DNA from: Candidatus Kuenenia stuttgartensis
Lineage (GTDB): Bacteria; Planctomycetota; Planctomycetia; Pirellulales; UBA1268
Assembly: GCA_945877135.1 (NCBI GenBank)
Contig: CAMCQY010000025.1
Span: forward strand, 1-36,007
DNA: 36,007 nucleotides
Direction of reading: 5' to 3'
A program made the position numbers and the translations under genes. Under the pieces are notes generated by a model. The model ran no database searches. It was not told the origin of the DNA and saw only the letters and a program-made list of their open reading frames with translations. Below, piece after piece: positions 1-7,759 of this stretch (position 1 is the first letter of the stretch; each line of letters opens with the position of its first letter).

Positions 1-1803
1 CGCTGGTGGGGCTTCGAGACGTTGCGGCCGCTCCAGGCTGACGCCATCCGGGCGGCGCTCGCGGGCCGCGACTCGCTCGTCGTGATGCCGACCGGCGGTG
101 GAAAGAGCCTCTGCTACCAGCTGCCGCCGCTGGTAAACGAGACGACCGATGTCGTCGTCTCGCCGCTGGTGGCACTCATGAAGGACCAGGTCGATGCCCT
201 GGAGGCGATCGGCTATCCCGCCGCCGCCATCCACTCGGGACTCTCGGCCGACGAAAGGCGGCACATACGCGATCGGCTGGCCGCCGGTGAACTGCGGCTG
301 CTCTTTACAGCGCCCGAGCGACTGGTGAACTCCGGCCTGCTCGATCTGCTCGCGCAGGTGGGCGTGAAGCGGTTCTCGATCGACGAGGCCCACTGCATCA
401 GCCAGTGGGGCCACGACTTCCGGCCTGAATACCGGCAGCTGGCCCTGCTCCGCGAGCGGTTTCCATCGGCGAGCATCCATGCCTTCACCGCCACCGCCAC
501 GCCCCGCGTCCGCGATGACATCGTCAACCAACTCCAGCTCCGCGAGCCCGAGGTCTTGGTCGGCATCTTCGATCGGCCCAACCTCATCTACCGAGTCGTA
601 CCGCGGACCGACCGCATTGCCCAAACACTCCAGGTACTCGGCCGCCATGCGGGGGAGGCCTCGATCGTCTACTGCATCTCGCGGAAGGAGACGGAACGCC
701 TCGCGGCCCGGCTCGCGGCCGAAGGAATTCTCGCACGGCCCTACCACGCCGGCCTCGACACCAAAGAACGGCACAAGACGCAAGAGGCCTTCTCGCGGGA
801 AACGATCGACGTCGTGGTGGCCACCGTCGCCTTTGGCATGGGCATTGATCGCTCCGACGTCCGTCTTGTGCTCCATACCTCGCTCCCCAAGAGCCTGGAG
901 GCCTACCAACAGGAGACGGGCCGGGCTGGCCGCGATGGTCTCGCCGCGGAGTGCGTGCTGCTCTACTCCTCAGCCGACGTCTTCAGTTGGGAGTCGCTCG
1001 TGCGAAAGAGCGCCGAGGATTCGGACCTCGAGCCGGAGGAGGCGGAGAAACTGATCGCCGGTCAGGTCGGCCATCTCCACGCCATGCGGCGGTACGCGCA
1101 GGCCGCCCGCTGCCGCCATGCCGCGCTCTCAGAATACTTCGGACAGGCCTACGGCACCGAGCCGTGCGGCGCCTGTGATGTCTGCCTCGATGAAACGGAG
1201 AGTCTGCCCGACTCGACCATCACCGCTCAGAAGATACTCTCCTGCGTGGCGAGAGTCGGCGAACGGTTTGGCGTGCGGCATGTCTGCGAGGTGCTGCGGG
1301 GCGCGAAGACTGAAGGGATTCAGCGGCATGGCCACGACCGGCTCAGCACTTTTGGGCTCCTTGCCACGCTCGATCAACGGGCCGCCGAAAACCTGGTGCA
1401 CCAACTGCTCGACCAGGACCTGCTCTCGCGGAGCGGCGGCGACCGGCCCGTGGTCTCTCTCAATCCCCGGTCGTGGGAGGTGATGCGGGGTGAGAGGCCG
1501 GTGGTGCTCGTCGAGCCGCGGGCGGGCACCACCCGCAAGGCCAAGGCCGACGTGGACGACTGGCAGGGTGTCGATCGCGATCTCTTCGAGCGGCTCCGCA
1601 AGTGGCGGCGGCGGGTGGCCGATGCCCGTGGTAAGCCGGCCTGGACGATCCTCGACGACAAGTCGCTGCGGGCGATCGCCCGCGAGAAGCCGTCGTCTCC
1701 TGCCGCCCTGCTCCGCTGCAAGGGTATCGGCGAAAAGCGGCTGGCCGACTTCGGCGCCGCGGTGCTCGACCTCGTCGCCGGCCGCGAAGCCCCCTCCGAA
1801 TAA
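1..1803 (+). CDS. recQ: ATP-dependent DNA helicase RecQ (5' end outside window)
   Basis: Frame is open from base 1 (RWWGFETLRPLQADAIRAAL). Helicase motifs MPTGGGKSLCYQLP, DEAHCISQWGHDFRPEY, GRAGRDG; RQC zinc cysteines CGACDVC; C-terminal HRDC-like segment. Confidence 0.97.
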   Translation, partial: RWWGFETLRPLQADAIRAALAGRDSLVVMPTGGGKSLCYQLPPLVNETTDVVVSPLVALMKDQVDALEAIGYPAAAIHSGLSADERRHIRDRLAAGELRLLFTAPERLVNSGLLDLLAQVGVKRFSIDEAHCISQWGHDFRPEYRQLALLRERFPSASIHAFTATATPRVRDDIVNQLQLREPEVLVGIFDRPNLIYRVVPRTDRIAQTLQVLGRHAGEASIVYCISRKETERLAARLAAEGILARPYHAGLDTKERHKTQEAFSRETIDVVVATVAFGMGIDRSDVRLVLHTSLPKSLEAYQQETGRAGRDGLAAECVLLYSSADVFSWESLVRKSAEDSDLEPEEAEKLIAGQVGHLHAMRRYAQAARCRHAALSEYFGQAYGTEPCGACDVCLDETESLPDSTITAQKILSCVARVGERFGVRHVCEVLRGAKTEGIQRHGHDRLSTFGLLATLDQRAAENLVHQLLDQDLLSRSGGDRPVVSLNPRSWEVMRGERPVVLVEPRAGTTRKAKADVDDWQGVDRDLFERLRKWRRRVADARGKPAWTILDDKSLRAIAREKPSSPAALLRCKGIGEKRLADFGAAVLDLVAGREAPSE

Positions 1804-1874
1804 TTCGGGGACGGACATGCAGTGCCAGGCACCTTTCCCCGTTTGCTGCGGGCTTGCCGGGTCCGCAAGACGGA

Positions 1875-1971
1875 TTCCCTCGCTGGCGCTTCGGGCTTGC
1901 ATGGGAGTAAGGCATCATCCACCCGCGTGCCGGCTCCCCGTCCAGCCAAGCCCGCAGCGCAAGCAAGGGGA
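1875..1971. repeat. REP-like inverted repeat pair (tccctcgctggcgcttcgggcttg / caagcccgcagcgcaagcaagggga)
   Basis: Arms at 1876-1899 and 1948-1971, reverse complementary at about 20 of 24 positions; related single arm at 7708-7732 and arm pair at 14228-14306. Confidence 0.8.
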
Positions 1972-2004
1972 GGTGGGTTGCCCTCACACCTACCGTGACG
2001 AACA

Positions 2005-2772
2005 TCATCCTTCGCCGAGATACGCGTCGCGGACACGGCGGTCATGGGCCAGTTCCGTGCCGCTGCCGGTGAGCGTGATGCGGCCGGTTTCAAGAACGTA
2101 GCCCCGCGAGGCGAGCTTCAAGGCCGCTCGGGCATTCTGCTCCACGAGCACCACGGCGATGCCGCGGGCCGACAGCCCCGCGATCACCTCGAAGATCTTC
2201 GCCACCACCAGCGGCGCCAGACCCAGCGACGGCTCGTCGAGCAGGAGCAGCCGCGGCCGGCCCACGAGCGCACGCCCCAGCGCGAGCATCTGCTGTTCGC
2301 CACCTGAGAGCGTGCCTCCCATCTGTCCCATCCGGCCGCCGAGTACGGGGAAGAGACTACAGACCTCGTCGATGTCGCGACGCACCTCGGCCCGGTCGGA
2401 TCGCGTGAAGCCACCGAGTTCCAGATTCTCCCGCACTGAGAGCCGTGGAAAGATTCGTCGTCCCTCGGGCGAATGGCCGATGCCGAGCCGCACGATCTCA
2501 TGCGGCTCGAGGCCGGTGACCGGGCGGCCCTCGAATCGCACCTGCCCACCGCGGACGGGCACGACGCCCGAAATCGCCATGAGCAGCGTCGTCTTCCCGG
2601 CACCGTTGGCACCGATGATCGCCACGAGTTCCCCTGCGGCCACTTCAAGTGACACTTTGTCGAGCGCCCGGATCGGGCCGTAGCCCGCCTCGAGGTTCTC
2701 GACCTCGAGCATCGGCGGTCGCACCTTGGCATCTCCCAAGGTGACGCGCAAGGTGTGAAGCGGATTACTCAT
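2005..2772 (-). CDS. livF: Branched-chain amino acid-type ABC transporter ATP-binding protein LivF
   Basis: Walker A GANGAGKTT, signature LSGGEQQMLALGRAL, Walker B LLLLDEPSLGLAP; 4-bp overlap with upstream livG. Confidence 0.95.
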   Translation of the reverse strand: MSNPLHTLRVTLGDAKVRPPMLEVENLEAGYGPIRALDKVSLEVAAGELVAIIGANGAGKTTLLMAISGVVPVRGGQVRFEGRPVTGLEPHEIVRLGIGHSPEGRRIFPRLSVRENLELGGFTRSDRAEVRRDIDEVCSLFPVLGGRMGQMGGTLSGGEQQMLALGRALVGRPRLLLLDEPSLGLAPLVVAKIFEVIAGLSARGIAVVLVEQNARAALKLASRGYVLETGRITLTGSGTELAHDRRVRDAYLGEG

Positions 2773-4124
2773 GACTCACTGCCCAGGTAGGCCTCGATCA
2801 CCTTCTCGTCCTGTCGCACCTCGGCCGGCGTGCCCTCGGCGATCTTCACGCCATGGTCGAGCACGGCCACGCGGTCGCTGATCCGCATCACCACGTTCAT
2901 GTGATGCTCGATGAGCACGACTGTCACGCCGCGATCGCGGATCCGCTCCACCAGCCGGGCCAGGTCGTCGGTCTCGGAGGGATTCATGCCGGCCGCCGGC
3001 TCGTCGAGCAGGAGAAGCTTCGCGCCGGTGGCGACCGCCCTCGCGATCTCCAGCCGCCGCTGATCGCCGTAGGGAAGCTGGCCGGCAATCCGGTTGGCGT
3101 CGCCTGCCAGTCCCACGAACTCCAGGCTCTCGATGGCCCGTCGCTGGGCTGCCGCCTCGGCCCGTCGATTCGCGGGCGACTGGAAGAGCATCGCCGGCAC
3201 GCCGCCAGGGATCGTGCGATCGAGGCCAACGAGCACGTTTTCGAGTACCGTCATGTTGGAGAAAAGGCGGATGTTCTGAAACGTCCGGGAGATGCCGGCA
3301 CGGGCGACGACGTTCGGCGACCGGCGGCCACGGTTCCAGACTGCGATCGTTCCGGCGGTACCGAGCAGCCAGCCGGCGATCAACCCCGTCCAGCCCCGGC
3401 GCCGCACCTTGGCCTTGCCGGCGGCCAGCCGATCGAGCACTTCCTCTTTCACGTGCGGCCTGCCTGCCGCAGCGTCCGCCACGCCCGCCAGATCGGTCGT
3501 GTCGGGCACGGTGCCCGGCCCTGCTCGACGGGCCGTCACTTCCGCCTGCAGCGCATCGCGAACGGCCTTGGCATCCGCGAGGTCGCGTTTGATCGCCAGC
3601 ACGTCGGTGCCGTCGGCGCTTACCACCCGCCACTTGCCTGCCATCTGATCGATCGCCAGTTCCGCCCGGAAGTAGCCACGCAGCCGCTCCGCAGCGCCGG
3701 TGAGCGTGAACCGGTCGCCCGTGATCATGCCCCGCTTCACCACAGCCAGCCAGAGCCGGTCGACGTCTACTGCCGCTGCGGCGAAGAGCAGGCCTGTGAG
3801 CAGCCCGATGCCGATCGCCGACCAGAACGTGCCGGCCGTGAACGACCGCTCCAGCCGGTGGCCCTCGAACCGCACCGACCCGCTCGTGGGCGAGTAGATG
3901 CCGCTGATCGTGTTGAAGGCGGTCGTCTTGCCGGCGCCGTTGGGACCAATGACCGAGACGATGCTCCCCGCCGGCACCGCCAGATCGAGTTCCGAAACCG
4001 CGACCAGACCCCCAAACCTGACCGTCACCCGATCCAGATCGAGCAGCGGCAAACCGGCCGCGTCGCGCAGGGACGTGCCGGCGGCAGACGACGAGGACGA
4101 CGATGTTTCGGGCTGCCGATTCAT
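2769..4124 (-). CDS. livG: Branched-chain amino acid-type ABC transporter ATP-binding protein LivG with a large internal insertion
   Basis: GPNGAGKTTAFNTISG, SRTFQNIRLF Q-loop, LPYGDQRRLEIARA, LLLLDEPAAGMNP, LIEHHMNVVM. 451 aa versus about 255 aa for typical LivG; extra sequence lies between residues ~94 and ~272. Confidence 0.94.
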   Translation of the reverse strand: MNRQPETSSSSSSAAGTSLRDAAGLPLLDLDRVTVRFGGLVAVSELDLAVPAGSIVSVIGPNGAGKTTAFNTISGIYSPTSGSVRFEGHRLERSFTAGTFWSAIGIGLLTGLLFAAAAVDVDRLWLAVVKRGMITGDRFTLTGAAERLRGYFRAELAIDQMAGKWRVVSADGTDVLAIKRDLADAKAVRDALQAEVTARRAGPGTVPDTTDLAGVADAAAGRPHVKEEVLDRLAAGKAKVRRRGWTGLIAGWLLGTAGTIAVWNRGRRSPNVVARAGISRTFQNIRLFSNMTVLENVLVGLDRTIPGGVPAMLFQSPANRRAEAAAQRRAIESLEFVGLAGDANRIAGQLPYGDQRRLEIARAVATGAKLLLLDEPAAGMNPSETDDLARLVERIRDRGVTVVLIEHHMNVVMRISDRVAVLDHGVKIAEGTPAEVRQDEKVIEAYLGSES

Positions 4125-5233
4125 GCGTTGTCCTCATGGAGTTCGGCGGCGAGACGCCGCGAGGGCACGAGACCCTCCGGCCGATATCGCATCACGAGCA
4201 CGAGCGCCAGCCCAAAGATCGCCAGCCGCCAGCCACTGAAGGACAGCAAGCTCGAACCCGTGGGGTTGATGTTCATCTGCTGGATCCAGGAATCGGCCCA
4301 CGGGGCCAGCACCGTGTCGAAGCCGACGAGGATCGCCACGCCCAGGATCGTGCCCGGGATGCTGCCCAAGCCCCCGAGGATCACGGCGCAGAGAACCATG
4401 ATCGAGCGATTGAAATCGTAGGCATTGGGATCGGCCGTGGTGGAGAGACTGGCGGCGTAGAGGCAGCCTGCCAGTCCGGCCACCGCCGAAGACATCGCAA
4501 ACGCGGAGAGCTTCACCCGCGTCGCCGAGATACCCATCGCCGAGGCGGCGAGTTCGTCCTCGCGGACGGCCACCCACGCCCGGCCGAGCCGCGACTGCTC
4601 CAGCCTCCGCATCGCCACCACGACACCGGCCAGCGCCAGCAGGGCGAGGTAGTAGAACCACCGTGGATCGATGGCGAACGCCAAGCCGAGATCGAGGCCG
4701 GCAATCTTCACTCCGGCCCCCGGGGGCGGCACAGGATTCAGTCCCTTCATGCCGCCGGTGATCTGTTCGAGATTGCGGAGCGTCACCTTCACCACTTCTC
4801 CGAAGCCGAGCGTAACGATGGCCAAATAGTCACCGCGGAGGCGGAGCGTGGGCGCGCCGAGCGCCAGACCGATGCCGGCCGTGGCCAGCACGCTCACGAT
4901 CGTCGCCGCCAGAAACCCGATCTGAAACGGATACATCGGCACCGTGAGGATCGCCATCAGGTAGGCGCCGATGCCGAAGAACGCCGCGATGCCGAGATGC
5001 ACGAGGCCCGTGTAGCCCACCATCACATTGAGCCCAAGTGCCAGGATGCAATAAATGAAGAGCGTGGTCACCTGCCCGCCAAGCGCCCCCCCGAGCGCCG
5101 GCACCACGAGCGGCGCCACCGCCAGGACCGCGAGCGCGACCAGATCCCATCGTTCTCGCACGAAATCTCGCAGGCCAGTCCAGCCAGGCGCAACTGCGTT
5201 CTGCGGCTGAACATTGGAAGGAGCGGGCGTCAT
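4121..5233 (-). CDS. livM: Branched-chain amino acid-type ABC transporter permease LivM
   Basis: Multi-TM protein with LivM-type motifs (LGLNVMVGYTGLVHLGIAAFFGIGAYLMAIL, GVKLSAFAMSSAVAGLAGCLYA-type segment); 4-bp overlaps with livH and livG. Confidence 0.93.
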   Translation of the reverse strand: MTPAPSNVQPQNAVAPGWTGLRDFVRERWDLVALAVLAVAPLVVPALGGALGGQVTTLFIYCILALGLNVMVGYTGLVHLGIAAFFGIGAYLMAILTVPMYPFQIGFLAATIVSVLATAGIGLALGAPTLRLRGDYLAIVTLGFGEVVKVTLRNLEQITGGMKGLNPVPPPGAGVKIAGLDLGLAFAIDPRWFYYLALLALAGVVVAMRRLEQSRLGRAWVAVREDELAASAMGISATRVKLSAFAMSSAVAGLAGCLYAASLSTTADPNAYDFNRSIMVLCAVILGGLGSIPGTILGVAILVGFDTVLAPWADSWIQQMNINPTGSSLLSFSGWRLAIFGLALVLVMRYRPEGLVPSRRLAAELHEDNA

Positions 5234-6147
5234 ACTTTCTCCTTCGTCCGACGTCCCAGCAGGCCTTCCGGCCGGAACACGAGGATCACGATCAGGATCG
5301 CGAAGACGATCGCGCCGGTCCAGCGTTCACCGACATACGCGCTCGACAACGACCGGACGAGCCCGATCACGAGCCCCCCCACGACCGCCCCCGGAATGCT
5401 GCCGATCCCGCCGAGTACCGCAGCCGTGAAGGCATAGAGGCCGTTCTGGAATCCCATCTGGAAGCCGATGGTGTTGATGTAGAGCCCATAGATCACGCTC
5501 GCCGCACCACCCAGAGCCCCGCCGATGAAAAAGGTCGCCGCGATCACGCGATCGACGTCCACGCCCACCAGCGCCGCCGCCGTCGGATCCTGCGACACCG
5601 CCCGCATTGCCCTGCCCAGCCGGGTTGTCTGCACGAGGAGCGACAGGGCCAGCATCAGCGGCACCACGACGACCAGCACCAGCAGATCCTTCCAGGTGAA
5701 CTGCAGCCCCTCGCCGGGCAGCAGGTTGGCAGAGGGAAGCAGTTCGGGGAACGAACGGTCGGAGGGACCGAGCCAGAACAGCCCAATGTTCATGAAGATG
5801 AACGACACGCCGATCGCGGAGACGAGCGGCGCGAGCTTCGGGGCATTCCGCAGCGGCTTGTAGACGATTCTGTCGACACAGACATTGAGCGTGCCGCAGA
5901 ACAGGCCGCAGGCCACGATCAAGACCACGATGCCCAGCCAGGTGGCCGTCGGCCCCGCCGTCGCCAGACCGAAGGTGGTCACCAGCGACAGGGCCAGGCA
6001 GGCCCCCAGCATGATCAGGTCGCCATGCGCGAAGTTGATCAGGCCGATGATCCCGTAGACCATGGTGTAGCCCAGCGCCACGAGTGCCACGAGCGCCCCA
6101 TTGGTCAGTCCGATCAGGCACTGCTGGAGGAAAAACTGGGCTGACAC
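5230..6147 (-). CDS. livH: Branched-chain amino acid-type ABC transporter permease LivH
   Basis: QQCLIGLTNGALVALVALGYTMVYGIIGLINFAHGDLIMLGA is typical of LivH; multi-TM. Confidence 0.95.
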   Translation of the reverse strand: MSAQFFLQQCLIGLTNGALVALVALGYTMVYGIIGLINFAHGDLIMLGACLALSLVTTFGLATAGPTATWLGIVVLIVACGLFCGTLNVCVDRIVYKPLRNAPKLAPLVSAIGVSFIFMNIGLFWLGPSDRSFPELLPSANLLPGEGLQFTWKDLLVLVVVVPLMLALSLLVQTTRLGRAMRAVSQDPTAAALVGVDVDRVIAATFFIGGALGGAASVIYGLYINTIGFQMGFQNGLYAFTAAVLGGIGSIPGAVVGGLVIGLVRSLSSAYVGERWTGAIVFAILIVILVFRPEGLLGRRTKEKV

Positions 6148-6206
6148 GGGCGGGCTTTCAGGAAGCTGGCTTTTCAGACACGGGACGACTGGCGAAGCCG
6201 GAGTTT

Positions 6207-7478
6207 TTACCGCGCGGCCTCTGTTGTTGCAGCGCCATCTGCGGCCCCGCCACTTGGCGGTTCACCATCAGCCCCACCGCCTTCAGCATTGGCGTCGAGG
6301 ACTTCCTCGAACTCAAATCGGCCGTTTTTCACGACGCTGACGGTGAGCGTCCGCATGGTGGTGTCGCCATTAGCGTCAAACCCCCAGTGCCCGAGCGCCC
6401 CGTCGAAGTCGCGGATTGTCAGGGCCGCATCGGAGATCGCACGACGATCTTTCGTGCCGGCCCGGCGGATCGCCTCGAGCGCCACGCAGGCGGCCTCGTA
6501 GCCGTAGACGGCGTAGGCTTCCGGGAGCTCGTGATACTTCTCCCGGTAGCGTTCCACGAAGGTGTGCCCCTTGCCGGTGAGCTTCTCCGGCGGCAGCCCT
6601 CCAAACGTCACGAAGCACCGCCCCTCCAGATTGGCAGCCCCGGCCGAATCGATGAACACCTGCTCCCGGCAGCCGTCGGGCACCATCAGGATCGCGGTGA
6701 TGCCGGCGCTGGCCATGTCCTTGGCGAGTTGGCCGCCCTTGCTCTGCGTGGTGCCGCCGAAGTAGACGAGGTCGGGCTTCGCCGCCTTGATGCTCGCCAT
6801 CAACGACTTGAACTCCTGCGCCTTGGCGTCGATCGAGTCGTGATCCAGCACCTCGATGCCGATCTCGCGGCACCGCTCGTCGAAGAGATCAGCAAGGCCT
6901 TTGCCGTAGACCTCGTTGTCGTCGAGGATGCAGACGGTCTTCACGCCGCGGCGCTTGGCCCAGTCGGCCGACAGCGGCCCCTGCAGGTCGTCAGCGGGCA
7001 CGACGCGTGTGTAGTTGAGCCTCCCGGTGGGCCGGTAGACGCCGGGTTCCCCCGGTTCCCCGAGGCCGGGCTTCGTGAGCCCCACGGCCGTGTTGGCCGG
7101 CGACACCATCAACAGGTCGCCGAGGTTCAAGATCGGCATCGACACCTTCGCGGCACCCGAGTTGAAGGTGCCGATGTAGGCAACCACGTCGGGGTCCTGC
7201 AGCGCGCGGCGGGCATTGGCCGCCTCGGCCTCGCTCGTCCACTGGCCGGCAGCGGCTGTCGAATCGTCGAGGTCAAGATACTCGACGCGATAGGGCCCGA
7301 CCCTGCCTCCGGCCTCCTCGACCGCCATACGGATGCCCCGCACGATCGTGTCGGACTGCTGCTTCGCGCTGCCGGTCCGCGGCAGGCTCGAGACGATGGT
7401 GACAAGCGTGGGATCAGCCGGCCGGCAGCCGGCGAGAAATAGGCTGACGAGCAGGATGGCGGAGATGCGCGGCTTCAT
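6207..7478 (-). CDS. Periplasmic-binding lipoprotein of branched-chain amino acid ABC transporter (LivK-like)
   Basis: Lipoprotein signal MKPRISAILLVSLFLAGC; type 1 periplasmic-binding fold sequence features; first gene of the liv operon. Confidence 0.9.
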   Translation of the reverse strand: MKPRISAILLVSLFLAGCRPADPTLVTIVSSLPRTGSAKQQSDTIVRGIRMAVEEAGGRVGPYRVEYLDLDDSTAAAGQWTSEAEAANARRALQDPDVVAYIGTFNSGAAKVSMPILNLGDLLMVSPANTAVGLTKPGLGEPGEPGVYRPTGRLNYTRVVPADDLQGPLSADWAKRRGVKTVCILDDNEVYGKGLADLFDERCREIGIEVLDHDSIDAKAQEFKSLMASIKAAKPDLVYFGGTTQSKGGQLAKDMASAGITAILMVPDGCREQVFIDSAGAANLEGRCFVTFGGLPPEKLTGKGHTFVERYREKYHELPEAYAVYGYEAACVALEAIRRAGTKDRRAISDAALTIRDFDGALGHWGFDANGDTTMRTLTVSVVKNGRFEFEEVLDANAEGGGADGEPPSGGAADGAATTEAAR

Positions 7479-7515
7479 GACTGATACTTTAGCAGACCCT
7501 GAGCCGCTGCGGTTC

Positions 7516-7646
7516 GGGGCTGCCCGTGCCCCGTCGCCGGACGTTCACTACGGCCATCCTGGCCTTCGCTCACTCGATGCTGACTGCGCTCCGGCATCCT
7601 GCCTGCGCTGGTCAGCAACGCCGGCTCTCGGGACACGGGCAGCCCC
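7516..7646 (-). repeat. Dispersed structured repeat, copy A (131 bp)
   Basis: ggggctgcccgtgccccg...cgggacacgggcagcccc terminal inverted repeats; near-identical to 15981-16111. Sense strand called minus from G.U pattern. Confidence 0.93.
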
Positions 7647-7707
7647 TCACAGATGATTCCTAGTCCCATCCAAGCGTCAAAAGGGTCCTGGCACCTTTTT
7701 CCTCCAT

Positions 7708-7732
7708 CCAAGCCCGCAGCGCAAGCAAGGGA
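7708..7732. repeat. REP-like arm ccaagcccgcagcgcaagcaaggga
   Basis: Near-identical to 1947-1971. Confidence 0.85.
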
Positions 7733-7759
7733 ATACGGGCCACCCCATGTGGCGACTTG

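Noticed and set aside
2853-4421. 522-aa plus-strand ORF antisense to livG (and similar at 4103-5437, 6084-7442, 16963-18375, 22267-23601, 27103-28596, 30285-32195, 34518-35942)
   Set aside because: All are antisense to recognised genes, with no recognisable motifs and shadow-type composition.
7516-7646. Copies A-C as MITEs of an active transposon
   Set aside because: Terminal inverted repeats fit, but I saw no clear target-site duplications or nearby transposase, and the one-sided G.U pattern fits RNA better. Not fully excluded.
7475-7711. Small ORFs sharing GLPVSREPALLTSAGRMPERSQHRVSEGQ in structured copies A and C (also open in B), suggesting a conserved peptide
   Set aside because: Conservation is explained by the base-paired structure; element length is not a multiple of 3, copy C breaks the frame, and substitutions follow base-pairing. 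Ribosome profiling would be needed to revive it.
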